DNA of 64,000 nucleotides from Buchnera_K aphidicola_B (GTDB lineage: Bacteria; Pseudomonadota; Gammaproteobacteria; Enterobacterales; Enterobacteriaceae): NCBI RefSeq assembly GCF_039388045.1, contig NZ_CP135015.1:124001-188000 (forward strand), written 5' to 3'. A program made the translations under genes and the position numbers. Numbering within the stretch: the stretch's first letter is position 1; the number at the start of each line of letters is the position of its first letter. Under the pieces are notes generated by a model. It made no database searches, was not told the DNA's origin, and saw only the letters and a list, made by a program, of their open reading frames with translations. Below, piece after piece: positions 1 to 9,844 of this stretch.

Positions 1-636
1 CGAACCTTTAGACTATTTATTTAAAAAAAATAATATTTTTTTTTTGAATTTTGTAATTTCCAAAGATACTTTAATTCCTAGAATTTCAACTAAAATTTTA
101 ATTGAAGTTGTTTAAATAAAGTTAAAAATATTAATAGTTCAATATTAGATTTAGGTACTGGTTCTGGTTTAATTGCCTTAAGTATTGCTAAATTTTACAA
201 AAATAATAAAATATTAGGTTTAGATAAAAATTTTAAATCTATTATGATAGCTAAAAAAAATGCTATTATACATGATCTTAGCAATGTTTATTTTATATTA
301 AGTGATTGGTTTAATTCTATTAAAAATATGCATTTTGATATTATTGTTAGTAATCCTCCATATATTAGTTATGAAGAGAATTTTTTATTAAAGAAAAATA
401 TTTTTTTTGAACCTTTAAATGCTTTATTTTCAGAAAAAAAGGGGTTAAGAGATATAAAGTATATTATTCAAGAATCAAAAAAATACTTAAATTCAAACGG
501 TTGGTTAATGATTGAACATGGTTTTATGCAAAGAAAAATTATTTTAAAATATTTTAAAATACATAAATATAGTAATATAATTTCTTATAAAGATATTTAT
601 GGTATATATCGTATTACAATAGGTCAAATAAAATAG
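1..636 (+). pseudogene. prmC: Release-factor glutamine methyltransferase PrmC, frameshifted, 5' end outside window
   Basis: PrmC (HemK) methylates the glutamine of the GGQ motif of peptide release factors. The start lies upstream of the window. Positions 2-112 read in one frame, including TLIPR, and meet TAA at 113-115. The homologous reading resumes one base back in the frame of 115-636, with the SAM-binding DLGTGSG (about 151-171) and the catalytic SNPPY motif near 350. One missing base in the TTTAAA at 111-116 explains the shift. The normally conserved segment after TLIPR (RPDTE in E. coli) reads RISTK here, which also suggests decay. A 130-residue C-terminal ORF from 244 keeps NPPY but lacks the SAM loop. 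It precedes ackA. Sequencing error is possible. Confidence 0.8.
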
Positions 637-709
637 ATTTATTTTGTACTATATAAAAATATTTATAATATATATTTTAATATTTCATAAATATATTTTA
701 GAGGATTTA

Positions 710-1930
710 ATGAAAAATACTTTGATTTTAGTATTTAATTGTGGTAGTTCTAGTTTGAAATTTTCTATATTAAATGTTTATAGTAAGAAAAAATTTTTAT
801 ATGGTGTTGTAGATTTTATTAGAAAAGAATTTATTTCTGTTGTATGGACTATAGGTGATTTACAATTTAAATCTTTATTAAATTTTAATGGTTCATATAA
901 AATTGTTATAAATTTTATTTTGGAAGAAATTATATTTAAAGAAAGATATTTATTATCTAAATTAATAGGTATTGGCCATAGAGTTGTACATGGTGCGCAA
1001 TATGTTAATAAATCTGTTATTATTAATAAAAAAGTTTTAAATTATATTAAAAAAGCTTGTATTTTTTCACCATTACATAATCCAATAAATTTATTATGTA
1101 TTAAAATTATTCTTAATAAAATGAATTTATTTAAAAAAAATAATGTTGCTGTTTTTGACACTGCTTTTCATCAAACTATTCCAAAAAAATTTTATTTATA
1201 TGGTATTCCTTACTTTTATTATAAGAAATATAGTATAAGAAAATATGGAGCGCATGGTATTAGTTGTTTATATTCAGTAAGAACAGTATCTAAAATATTA
1301 AATATTCCTTTAAATAAACTAAATGTTATTATTTGTCATTTAGGAAATGGATCATCCATTTCTATTGTTAAACATGGTAAATGTCTTGATACTTCCATGG
1401 GTTTGACTCCATTAGAAGGTTTAATTATGGGTACTAGAAGTGGCGATATTGATCCTTCAATTGTATTTTATATGTATAAAAAATTAAAAATGAGTATCGA
1501 AAGTATTGAGTCAATTTTAACAAAAAATTCTGGTTTATTAGGTATAAATGGTATTTCGCAAAACTTTCATTATTTAAAAAAAAAATATTATACAAATAAG
1601 TTTGTTAAGTTGTCTATTGATATGTTTTGTGCAAGAATAATAAAATATATTGGAGCATATTTTGTATTAAATGAAAAAAAAATTCATGCTTTAATTTTTA
1701 CTGGTGGAATAGGTGAAAATGTTCCTTTGGTTCGAAAAATAATTATTTCTAAATTATCGATTTTAGGTTTTTATATAGATAAAAGTAAAAACAATTCTGT
1801 TGTTAATAAAAATATTTTCATAAATACTAAAAATAGTATCAATATTTTAATTATACCTTCTAATGAAGAATATATAATTGCTGAAGAAGTTTTATATTTA
1901 ATTAATAAATACAAAATTAATGTTATGTGA
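710..1930 (+). CDS. ackA: Acetate kinase
   Basis: Acetate kinase interconverts acetyl phosphate plus ADP with acetate plus ATP in the cytoplasm; with Pta it turns acetyl-CoA into ATP. The 406 residues match the usual length of about 400. Visible ASKHA-fold motifs are the N-terminal VFNCGSSSLK, HRVVHG, DTAFHQTIP, GAHG, MGTRSGDIDP and the C-terminal GGIGENVP. The frame is open from 644, but I chose ATG 710 because AGAGGA lies just upstream at about 699 and the protein then starts like its homologues. pta follows on the same strand after a 335-base gap. Confidence 0.95.
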   Translation: MKNTLILVFNCGSSSLKFSILNVYSKKKFLYGVVDFIRKEFISVVWTIGDLQFKSLLNFNGSYKIVINFILEEIIFKERYLLSKLIGIGHRVVHGAQYVNKSVIINKKVLNYIKKACIFSPLHNPINLLCIKIILNKMNLFKKNNVAVFDTAFHQTIPKKFYLYGIPYFYYKKYSIRKYGAHGISCLYSVRTVSKILNIPLNKLNVIICHLGNGSSISIVKHGKCLDTSMGLTPLEGLIMGTRSGDIDPSIVFYMYKKLKMSIESIESILTKNSGLLGINGISQNFHYLKKKYYTNKFVKLSIDMFCARIIKYIGAYFVLNEKKIHALIFTGGIGENVPLVRKIIISKLSILGFYIDKSKNNSVVNKNIFINTKNSINILIIPSNEEYIIAEEVLYLINKYKINVM

Positions 1931-2265
1931 TTTTTTATTTTTTTACTTTTTTGTTTATTTTATAATTTTTTTAAAATATTTAAATATATATTTTTAAAAA
2001 ATTTTTATAATTACACATTAGTATTTGTATAATTTAAATGCAACTTTTAATTATAAATTTTTTTAAAATTATAATATTATTATAAATTTTTATAGAAATT
2101 TTAAAAGATATAAAATTTTATAATATTTTAAAAAATTTAGTTATTTTATTTATCAATATTTAATAATATGTTATCATTAATTTAATTTTTGATATAAAAA
2201 GTTTTTATTATATTTTTTTTAAACATGTTAATTATATTATTTTAATTCATATATGGTATGGAAAT
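1931..2265. other. Non-coding A+T-rich gap upstream of truncated pta
   Basis: No ORF, RNA gene or clear dyad is visible. The gap sits where the N-terminal half of a full-length Pta would be encoded in E. coli-type genes, so it may be the eroded remnant of that half plus the intergenic region. I could not recognise any residual codons of the missing domains. Confidence 0.5.
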
Positions 2266-3288
2266 ATGTCAAATAAATCTGTTTTTTTAAAACCAAAAGA
2301 TTTTATTACAAATATATATAAATTATCTAAAAGTAATTATAATAAAATTTTATTACCTGAAGGTTATTCAATTAGAGTAATTAAAGCTGCTTCTAAATGT
2401 CAAAAATTAAATTTAGCACAGTGTATTTTATTAGGAAATAAAAAGAAAATTTATAAAATTGTTCAAAAAAATAATATTTTTTTACATAAAGATATTATAA
2501 TTATTAATTCAAAATGTATTTTTAGAAAATACATATATAAACTAATACAATTACGTTTGTATAATGATATGAATAAATGTTATGTTTATCAAGATATTCG
2601 ACAATATATGGTTTTACCTGCTCTTATGTTATATAATAATGATGTAGATGGAATTGTGTCTGGATCCATTCATACTACTGCTGAAACTTTACGTCCAGTA
2701 TTTCAATTAATAGGAAAAGATAATAAATTTAGTTTAATTTCTTCTGTTTTTTTTATGTTATTAGATGAAAAAGTATTAGTTTATGCTGATTGTGCTATTA
2801 ATAGAAATCCTAATGCTAAACAATTAGCTGATATTTCCGTGCAATCTGCTATAACAGCAAAATTATTAGGAATAAATCCAAAAATCGCTATGGTGTCATA
2901 TGCTACAGGTAATTCCTCTACTGGTAAAACAATTGATAAAGTCAGAATAGCTGTTAAAATTGTTAAAAAAAAATATCCAAATTTAATTATTGAAGGTCCA
3001 TTGCAATATGATGCTGCAGTTATTCCAAGTATTTGTAAATTAAAATCTCCATTTTCTATAATAAAAGGTCAAGCAACAATTATAATATTTCCTGATTTAA
3101 ATTCTGGAAATATTACTTATAAAGCAGTTCAGTGTAGCGCAGCGAAATATAATTCTATATATGCATTTGGACCTATCTTACAGGGAATTAAAAAACCAGT
3201 AAATGATCTTTCACGAGGGGCTTTAGTGGAAGATATTGTATATACTATTGCAATAACTTCCATACAGTGTAAAAAAAAAATAAATTAA
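2266..3288 (+). CDS. pta: Phosphate acetyltransferase, catalytic domain only
   Basis: Pta interconverts acetyl-CoA plus phosphate with acetyl phosphate plus CoA. The 340 residues align with only the C-terminal PTA_PTB catalytic domain of the roughly 710-residue enterobacterial enzyme: LLPEG near residue 31, DGIVSGSIHTTAETLRP in the middle, SYATGNSSTGK, and a C-terminal FGPILQGIKKPVNDLSRG. The N-terminal P-loop-like and DRTGG regulatory domains are absent. The catalytic domain is active alone in other bacteria (class I Pta), so activity is plausible while allosteric control is probably lost. ATG 2266 has a GGAA upstream. It forms the acetate node with ackA. Confidence 0.9.
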   Translation: MSNKSVFLKPKDFITNIYKLSKSNYNKILLPEGYSIRVIKAASKCQKLNLAQCILLGNKKKIYKIVQKNNIFLHKDIIIINSKCIFRKYIYKLIQLRLYNDMNKCYVYQDIRQYMVLPALMLYNNDVDGIVSGSIHTTAETLRPVFQLIGKDNKFSLISSVFFMLLDEKVLVYADCAINRNPNAKQLADISVQSAITAKLLGINPKIAMVSYATGNSSTGKTIDKVRIAVKIVKKKYPNLIIEGPLQYDAAVIPSICKLKSPFSIIKGQATIIIFPDLNSGNITYKAVQCSAAKYNSIYAFGPILQGIKKPVNDLSRGALVEDIVYTIAITSIQCKKKIN

Positions 3289-3305
3289 TTTTAATTATCT
3301 TATTA

Positions 3306-3575
3306 TTATATTTTAATTATAATATCAGTTATTGGAATACAACAACATGTCAAAATTTCTTTTGGGTTTAATATTGCTAATTGTTCTTTGTTGATGTATT
3401 TTATTGAACCTTTAATTAAACTTACTCTACACATACCGCAATACCCTTTTTCGCATTGATATGAAACATGTATATTATTTAATTCTAAAGTTTTTAATAG
3501 GGTTTGTTTTTTAATATTAATTATCTTTTTTTGAATATTTTGTTGTATAATAGTTATTAAATTATTGGAATTCAT
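3306..3575 (-). CDS. yfaE: 2Fe-2S ferredoxin serving ribonucleotide reductase (YfaE)
   Basis: YfaE is a small plant-type ferredoxin that helps assemble and maintain the diferric-tyrosyl radical cofactor of NrdB. The 89 residues show cysteines 41, 46 and 49 (CEKGYCGMC), with the fourth ligand in a run of three cysteines at 77-79. That spacing is typical of 2Fe-2S ferredoxins. Its ATG overlaps the last codons of nrdB by four bases (3572-3575), so it is translationally coupled at the end of an nrdA-nrdB-yfaE operon. Confidence 0.9.
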   Translation of the reverse strand: MNSNNLITIIQQNIQKKIINIKKQTLLKTLELNNIHVSYQCEKGYCGMCRVSLIKGSIKYINKEQLAILNPKEILTCCCIPITDIIIKI

Positions 3576-4702
3576 AAAATAAAATCGTTAAATTCATCTT
3601 TATTTATTTCAGATTTAATTTGACCAACTAAATATGAACTTAATTCTACTTCTTGTGGTGCATTTTGTACATTATCTGATACTAACCATGCATTAATCCA
3701 TGGAATAGGGTTAATATTAACAGAAAAAGGCATTTTAAAACCTAAAGCTTGCATACGAATATTAGTGATATATTCAATATATTTGCATAAAATTTCTTTA
3801 TTTAAACCTAATATTGAACCATCTTGAAATAAATATTGAGCCCATTTTTTTTCTTGTTCTGCAGCAGTTAAGAATATTTGATATGATTCATGTTCGGATT
3901 TTTTTATAATTTTTTGCATTTCAAATGAGTCATTATCATGTTTTAACAAATGTAATATATGTTGCGTTCCATTAAGATGTAATGCTTCATCACGCGCTAT
4001 TAATCGAATAATTTTTGAGTTTCCTTCCATTAATTTACGTTCTGCAAAAGCAAAAGAACAAGCAAAACTTACATAAAAACGCACAGACTCTAAAGCATTT
4101 ACACTTATTAAACATAAATATAATTTTTTTTTTAAGTTTTTTAAACTAATATTTATTTTATTGCCATTAATATTATGTTCACCTTCACCTAATAAGTGCC
4201 AGTAATTGGTGTTATTTATTAATTTATCATAATATTTAGATATATCTTTAGCTCTGGAATAAATTGCTTGATTATTGATTATATTATTGAAAATAGTCGA
4301 AGGATTATTAATGATGTTTCTTATAATATGTGTATACGATCTTGAATGCACAGTTTCAGAAAAAGACCATGTTTCTATCCATGTTTCAAGTTCTGGTATA
4401 GATACTATAGGTAAGAATGCAACATTTGGGCTTCTACCTTGGATAGAATCTAAAAGTGTTTGGTATTTTAAATTACTTAAAAAAACATGTTTTTCATTTT
4501 TAGATAATTTCTGAAAATCTATTCTATCTTTTGATAAATCAATTTCTTCAGGTCTCCAAAAAAAGGATAATTGTTTTTCTATTAATTGCTCAAAAATTTT
4601 ATATTTTTGTTGGTCATATCTAGCTATATTTACTGATTGTCCAAAAAACATAGGTTCTTTTAATTGGTTATTATTATTTTTTGAAAATGTAGTGTATGTC
4701 AT
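3572..4702 (-). CDS. nrdB: Ribonucleoside-diphosphate reductase class Ia, beta subunit
   Basis: NrdB carries the di-iron/tyrosyl radical that NrdA uses to reduce ribonucleotides. The protein has 376 residues, the same as E. coli. Iron and radical residues are visible: WRPEEIDLSKDR (Asp ligand), NEKHVFLSNLKYQ, and ETWSFSETVHSRSYTHI, which holds Glu, His and the radical Tyr; a second ligand set lies around RDEALHLNGTQHIL. Its C-terminus (NDFIL) resembles the tail that docks on NrdA. It lies 60 bases downstream of nrdA and overlaps yfaE. Confidence 0.96.
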   Translation of the reverse strand: MTYTTFSKNNNNQLKEPMFFGQSVNIARYDQQKYKIFEQLIEKQLSFFWRPEEIDLSKDRIDFQKLSKNEKHVFLSNLKYQTLLDSIQGRSPNVAFLPIVSIPELETWIETWSFSETVHSRSYTHIIRNIINNPSTIFNNIINNQAIYSRAKDISKYYDKLINNTNYWHLLGEGEHNINGNKINISLKNLKKKLYLCLISVNALESVRFYVSFACSFAFAERKLMEGNSKIIRLIARDEALHLNGTQHILHLLKHDNDSFEMQKIIKKSEHESYQIFLTAAEQEKKWAQYLFQDGSILGLNKEILCKYIEYITNIRMQALGFKMPFSVNINPIPWINAWLVSDNVQNAPQEVELSSYLVGQIKSEINKDEFNDFIL

Positions 4703-4762
4703 ATTTTTTCCTGATTTATACTTTTATATAATAAATTATTTTACTAAAATTATAAATTAATA

Positions 4763-7054
4763 TTATATTTTACAAGCTCCATTACAGTCATCAATATTAT
4801 TTAATTGTGGAATATTACATTGATAATCCATGGCTCCATCTCTAGTATTTTGATAATATAATGTTTTTAATCCAATTTTATAGGAAAATAATAAATCTTT
4901 TAATAATACTTTCATAGGTATTTTATTATTTCTAAAACGGCTAGGATCGTAATTTGTATTTGTTGAAATAGATTGATCAATGAATTTTTGCATAATACTG
5001 GCTAATTTTAAATATCCTGTATTATTCGGTAAATCCCATAAGTATTCATATTTTTTTTTAAGTAATTTATAATTTGGTATTATTTGTTTTAGCATGCCGT
5101 CTTTTGATGCTTTTATAGTAATACTACCTCTAGGTGGTTCGATTCCATTAGTGGAATTTGATATTTGTGAAGATGTTTCTGATGGCATCAAAGATGATAA
5201 TGTAGAATGTCTTAAGCCATATTTTAATATTTTTTTACGTAAATTTTCCCAATTTAAATGTAATGGTTCATTACAAAATGTATCAATGTCTCTTTTATAT
5301 GTATCTATTGGTAATATACCCATAGAATATTTAGTTTGGTTAAATAATGGACATGCGCCTTTTTTTTTTGATAAATTACAAGATGCTTTTAATAAATAAT
5401 ATTGTAATGCTTCAAAAGTTTTATGTGTTAAAGAATTTGCACTATCATCTGAATATCGTACATTATTTTTAGCTAAATAATATGCAAAATTTATAACACC
5501 TATTCCTAAAGATCTTCGATTCATTGTGCTTTTTTTTGCTGCATATATAGGATACTCTTGATAATCTAATAATTCATCTAAAGCACGTACGGATAAATCA
5601 GCTAATTCGGAAATTTCTTTTAAATTATCAATACTTCCTAAATTTATAGCAGATAATGTACACAAAGCAATTTCACCTTCTGTATCATTAATATCATTTA
5701 ATGGTTTAGTTGGTAAAGTGATTTCTAAACATAAATTTGATTGTTTGATAGGAGCTAATTTTGGGTTAAAAGAACCATGTGTATTACAATGATCTACATT
5801 TTGTATATATATTCTGCCAGTTGATGTGCGTTCATGCATGATTAGTGAAAATAGTTCTGTTGATTTTATTGTTTTTTTTCTTATTTTTTGTTTTTCATAA
5901 TGTTTATATAATTTTTTAAATTTTTTTTGATCAGAAAAAAAGTAATCATATAATTTTGGTGTATCTGATGGGCTAAATAAAGTTATGTTCTTTCCTTTAA
6001 TTAATCGTTTATAAAACAATTTATTTATTTGTAAACCATAATCTATATGACGCACTCTATTTTCTTCTATCCCTCTGTTATTTTTTAGAACTAATAAATC
6101 TTCCACTTCTAAATGCCAAATGGGATAAAATAATGTTGCAGCCCCTCCTCTAACTCCACCTTGTGAACATGATTTGATTGCTGCTTGAAAATATTTATAA
6201 AATGGTATACAACCAGTGTGTAATGCCTCGCCTCCTCTTATAGGACTTCCTATGGCGCGTATTTTACCAACATTTACCCCGATTCCTGCCCTTTGTGAAA
6301 CGTATTTTACAATACTACTAGCTGTTGCGTTTATAGAATTTAAATTATCATCACATTCAATTAATACACAAGAACTAAATTGTTTAGTAGGAGTACGCAC
6401 ACCTGACATTATTGGAGTAGGTAAAGAAATTTTAAAAGTGGATATTGCGTCATAAAATTTTTTTACGTATTTTAGTCTTGTTTTTTTGGGATAATTTGCA
6501 AACAAACAAGCAGAGATCATAATATATAAAAATTGTGCACTTTCATATATTTTACCTTTAACTCTATCTTTAACTAAATATTTTCCTTCTAATTGTTTTA
6601 TAGCAGCGTATGAAAAATTCATATCTCTCCAATGATCTATAAATGATTCTATAATATTATATTCATATGGAGTATATATTTTTAGTAATTGAGCATCGTA
6701 TTTATCATTTTTAATCATGTTTTTTATATGTGTATATAATTTAGGGGGTTGAAATTGTCCGTATGCTTGTTTGCGAATATGAAAAACTGATAATCTGGCT
6801 GCCATATATTGATAATCTGATGCTTTTTTAGTAATTAAATCAGCAGTAGATTTAATTATTGTTTTATGTATTGCAATAGTTGTAATATTATTATAAAATT
6901 GTATTTTTGATCTTAAAATGACTTGTGAGATTGAAATATTTTCTAAACCTTCCGCAGCCCAATTTAAAACTTTATGTATTTTATCTAAATTTATTAATTC
7001 TTTTTGTCCATTTCTTTTGATGACAAAAAATTTATTTTTCATATCTTTATCCAT
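4763..7054 (-). CDS. nrdA: Ribonucleoside-diphosphate reductase class Ia, alpha subunit
   Basis: NrdA is the catalytic and allosteric subunit making dNDPs from NDPs. At 763 residues it is near the E. coli length of 761. The N-terminal ATP cone is recognisable (KRNGQKELINLDKIH). Active-site cysteines lie in FSSCVLIECDDN, SNLCLEITLP and ALCTLSAINLG. The C-terminal redox pair reads CNGAC, one residue tighter than the E. coli CESGAC. Start is ATG 7054; an in-frame ATG four codons later is an alternative. It is first in the nrdA-nrdB-yfaE operon. Confidence 0.96.
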   Translation of the reverse strand: MDKDMKNKFFVIKRNGQKELINLDKIHKVLNWAAEGLENISISQVILRSKIQFYNNITTIAIHKTIIKSTADLITKKASDYQYMAARLSVFHIRKQAYGQFQPPKLYTHIKNMIKNDKYDAQLLKIYTPYEYNIIESFIDHWRDMNFSYAAIKQLEGKYLVKDRVKGKIYESAQFLYIMISACLFANYPKKTRLKYVKKFYDAISTFKISLPTPIMSGVRTPTKQFSSCVLIECDDNLNSINATASSIVKYVSQRAGIGVNVGKIRAIGSPIRGGEALHTGCIPFYKYFQAAIKSCSQGGVRGGAATLFYPIWHLEVEDLLVLKNNRGIEENRVRHIDYGLQINKLFYKRLIKGKNITLFSPSDTPKLYDYFFSDQKKFKKLYKHYEKQKIRKKTIKSTELFSLIMHERTSTGRIYIQNVDHCNTHGSFNPKLAPIKQSNLCLEITLPTKPLNDINDTEGEIALCTLSAINLGSIDNLKEISELADLSVRALDELLDYQEYPIYAAKKSTMNRRSLGIGVINFAYYLAKNNVRYSDDSANSLTHKTFEALQYYLLKASCNLSKKKGACPLFNQTKYSMGILPIDTYKRDIDTFCNEPLHLNWENLRKKILKYGLRHSTLSSLMPSETSSQISNSTNGIEPPRGSITIKASKDGMLKQIIPNYKLLKKKYEYLWDLPNNTGYLKLASIMQKFIDQSISTNTNYDPSRFRNNKIPMKVLLKDLLFSYKIGLKTLYYQNTRDGAMDYQCNIPQLNNIDDCNGACKI

Positions 7055-7180
7055 GATAAATATTTAAATTTTTTAAATTTTTTTTTTTTGGTTTTTGTGA
7101 AATTTTTTTTATTTAAAATGTACATTTTTAAATACTTTTTATTATTTAAAATTTATGTATTGTAATATAATATAATAATT

Positions 7181-9646
7181 TCAATAAAGTTTTTTAAAAT
7201 ATTTACTATTTATTTTTTGTAATGCAGCTACTTTTGCTTGTTTTTTAGTTCGGATTAATATCACACCTTGTGTATTTCTTTTTAATATTGCTATTTCTGA
7301 TACTCTAATTCTAACTAATGTACCAGCATTTGTTATTATCATAATTTGATCTTTTTGTGTGACTTCTAGTGCCCCAATTAAAATGCCATTTTTTTTTGTT
7401 ATTTTTATGGATATTATACCTTTATTTGATCTTGATTTTATAGGAAATTCTTTCATTTGACTTTGCTTTCCATATCCTTTCTCAGTTACGGTTAAAATAT
7501 TTCCTATTTTTTTTGGTATAACTAAAGAAACTACACGATCATTAGTATTTATTTTTATTCCTCTTATGCCTGATGCAGTTCTTCCCATTTTACGAACGGA
7601 ATTTTCAGAAAAATGTACTGCTTTACCTTTCGCAGTAAACAACATTATATTATTTTTTCCGTTAGTTAAAGAAACTCCAATAAGTTTATCATTTTTATTT
7701 AAATTAATAGCAATAATTCCTTTGTTTCTAGGTTTACTAAATTCTTTTAAAGGGGTTTTTTTTACAATGCCTTGTGCTGTTGCCATAAAAACATTTATTT
7801 TATTACAAAATTTATTAATTGGTAAAATAGCTGTTATTCTTTCATTTTTACTTAATGGTAATAGATTTACTATAGGTTTTCCTTTTGCATGTCTACTAGA
7901 TTCTGGTAATTGATAAACTTTTATCCAATATACTATACCTATAGTTGAAAAACATAGTATTAAATCATGTGTTTTAGTGATTAATAAACTCTCTATAAAA
8001 TCTTTTTCTTTTATTTTAGCAGCAGATTTTCCTGTTCCTCCTCTTTTTTGAGCTTCATAATCCGTTATAGGTTGATATTTAACATATCCAGAATTAGATA
8101 AAGTTACAACTACATTTTCTTGCGCAATAATATCTTCTATTTTGATATTAGGATTAGCATTTTTTATTTTTGTTCTGCGTTTATCTTTAAATTTATTACG
8201 TATCTTAATTAGTTCATTTTTTATAACTTTTATCATTTTTTGTTTATTATTTAAAATTTTTTTAAATTTTTTTATTTTAATTTTTAATAATTTTTCTTTT
8301 TTTTTTATGTTTGTTGTTTCTAAATGAGTTAGTTTATGTAGTTTTAAATTTAAAATAGATTTTGCTTGTTTTTTTGTAAATATGAATATTTGGTTTTTTA
8401 TTAACCATTTTTTTTTAGTAAGTTTTTTTTTTGCTTCTGCGAAATTTGGTATTTTTTGTATTATATATATAATTTTATTGATGTTAGTTAATGCTATAAT
8501 TAAACCTTTTAAGATATGTAATTTTTTATTTGCTTGTTTTAATTCAAAAATAGTACGATTTGTTACAATTTTAATTCTATGTCGATAGAAAGCTTTTAAA
8601 ATTTTTTTTAATGAAAGAATTTTTGGACGTCCTTTATATAAAGCAACCATATTTATGCCGAATGATATTTGCAATTGCGTCATTAAATACAGTTTATTTA
8701 ATATTATTTCCGGAATATTATTTTTTTTTATTTCTATAACAATACGCATACCATCTTTATCAGATTCGTCTCTTAGATTATTTATGCCTTCGATTTTTTT
8801 TTCTTTTATAAGTTCTGCTATTTTTTTTATTAATTTAGATTTATTAACTTGATAAGGTAATTCATAAATTATTATGGATTTTTTTTTATGTAAATTATGT
8901 TCAATTTTACTACGTGCTCGAATTAGAATTTTACCTCTTCCTGTTTTATATGCTTTTTTTATACCTTCTGTTCCATTAATTATTCCAAATGTTGGAAAAT
9001 CTGGCCCTGGTATATATTTCATTAATTTTTTTAAACTAATATTTTTATTTTCAATATATTTTAAAAAACCATTTATTATCTCTTTTAAATTATGTGGTGG
9101 AATATTTGTAGCCATTCCTACTGCTATTCCAGAAGCGCCATTAATTAGTAAATTTGGTATTCTAGAGGGTAATATTTCTGGTATTTTTTCTGTATTATCG
9201 TAATTAGGTATGAATTTTACAGTGTTTTTTTCTAAATCTTTCATTAATTCGTTAGAAATTTTAGACATTCTAATTTCTGTATATCGCATAGCTGCAGCAG
9301 AATCACCATCTATTGAGCCAAAATTTCCTTGTCCTTCAATTAAAGTATATCGTAAGGAAAATGTTTGCGCCATACGTACGATTGCTTCATATACTGCTGA
9401 ATCACCATGTGGGTGATATTTACCTATAACATCTCCTACTATTCTAGCTGATTTTTTGTAAGATTTTTCAGAATTATTGCCTAATATTTTCATTGCATAT
9501 AAAATTCTTCTGTGTACAGGTTTTAATCCATCTTGAACATCAGGTAAAGCGCGTCCAACAATTACTGACATTGCATAGTCTAAATAAGAGTTTTTTAATT
9601 CTTCTTCAATTGATATATTTTTAATTTCCTTGGCAATTTCTTTCAT
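7181..9646 (-). CDS. gyrA: DNA gyrase subunit A
   Basis: GyrA cuts and rejoins DNA to introduce negative supercoils together with GyrB. The N-terminus EEELKNSYLDYAMSVIVGRA and the catalytic RYTEIRMS motif (transesterification Tyr) are conserved. C-terminal beta-pinwheel blades carry the GyrA box-like QKRGGTGKSA. The 821 residues are shorter than the 875 of E. coli because the acidic C-terminal tail is missing. The frame extends to a TTG at 9649; I chose ATG 9646 because it matches homologues. It diverges from the DUF2076 gene across a 198-base A+T-rich region. Confidence 0.96.
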   Translation of the reverse strand: MKEIAKEIKNISIEEELKNSYLDYAMSVIVGRALPDVQDGLKPVHRRILYAMKILGNNSEKSYKKSARIVGDVIGKYHPHGDSAVYEAIVRMAQTFSLRYTLIEGQGNFGSIDGDSAAAMRYTEIRMSKISNELMKDLEKNTVKFIPNYDNTEKIPEILPSRIPNLLINGASGIAVGMATNIPPHNLKEIINGFLKYIENKNISLKKLMKYIPGPDFPTFGIINGTEGIKKAYKTGRGKILIRARSKIEHNLHKKKSIIIYELPYQVNKSKLIKKIAELIKEKKIEGINNLRDESDKDGMRIVIEIKKNNIPEIILNKLYLMTQLQISFGINMVALYKGRPKILSLKKILKAFYRHRIKIVTNRTIFELKQANKKLHILKGLIIALTNINKIIYIIQKIPNFAEAKKKLTKKKWLIKNQIFIFTKKQAKSILNLKLHKLTHLETTNIKKKEKLLKIKIKKFKKILNNKQKMIKVIKNELIKIRNKFKDKRRTKIKNANPNIKIEDIIAQENVVVTLSNSGYVKYQPITDYEAQKRGGTGKSAAKIKEKDFIESLLITKTHDLILCFSTIGIVYWIKVYQLPESSRHAKGKPIVNLLPLSKNERITAILPINKFCNKINVFMATAQGIVKKTPLKEFSKPRNKGIIAINLNKNDKLIGVSLTNGKNNIMLFTAKGKAVHFSENSVRKMGRTASGIRGIKINTNDRVVSLVIPKKIGNILTVTEKGYGKQSQMKEFPIKSRSNKGIISIKITKKNGILIGALEVTQKDQIMIITNAGTLVRIRVSEIAILKRNTQGVILIRTKKQAKVAALQKINSKYFKKLY

Positions 9647-9844
9647 CAAATATTTCTCTGATATTTATAGAATAATAATATTTTATATTGTAAAATTTTT
9701 ATTTAACATAAATTAAATAATATTATTTATATATATAATTTTTTAATTAAAATAATATAAATATATGTTGAAAATTATATAAAGTGATTTATATTTATAT
9801 TTAATATATTTTGTTAAACTAATATAAATTTTAAAGGATATTAT

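Noticed and set aside
5094..6455. Open frames opposite nrdA, such as 5094-5399 and 6216-6455
   Set aside because: They are antisense shadows of nrdA, which is conserved along its full length; no ribosome binding site or family resemblance.
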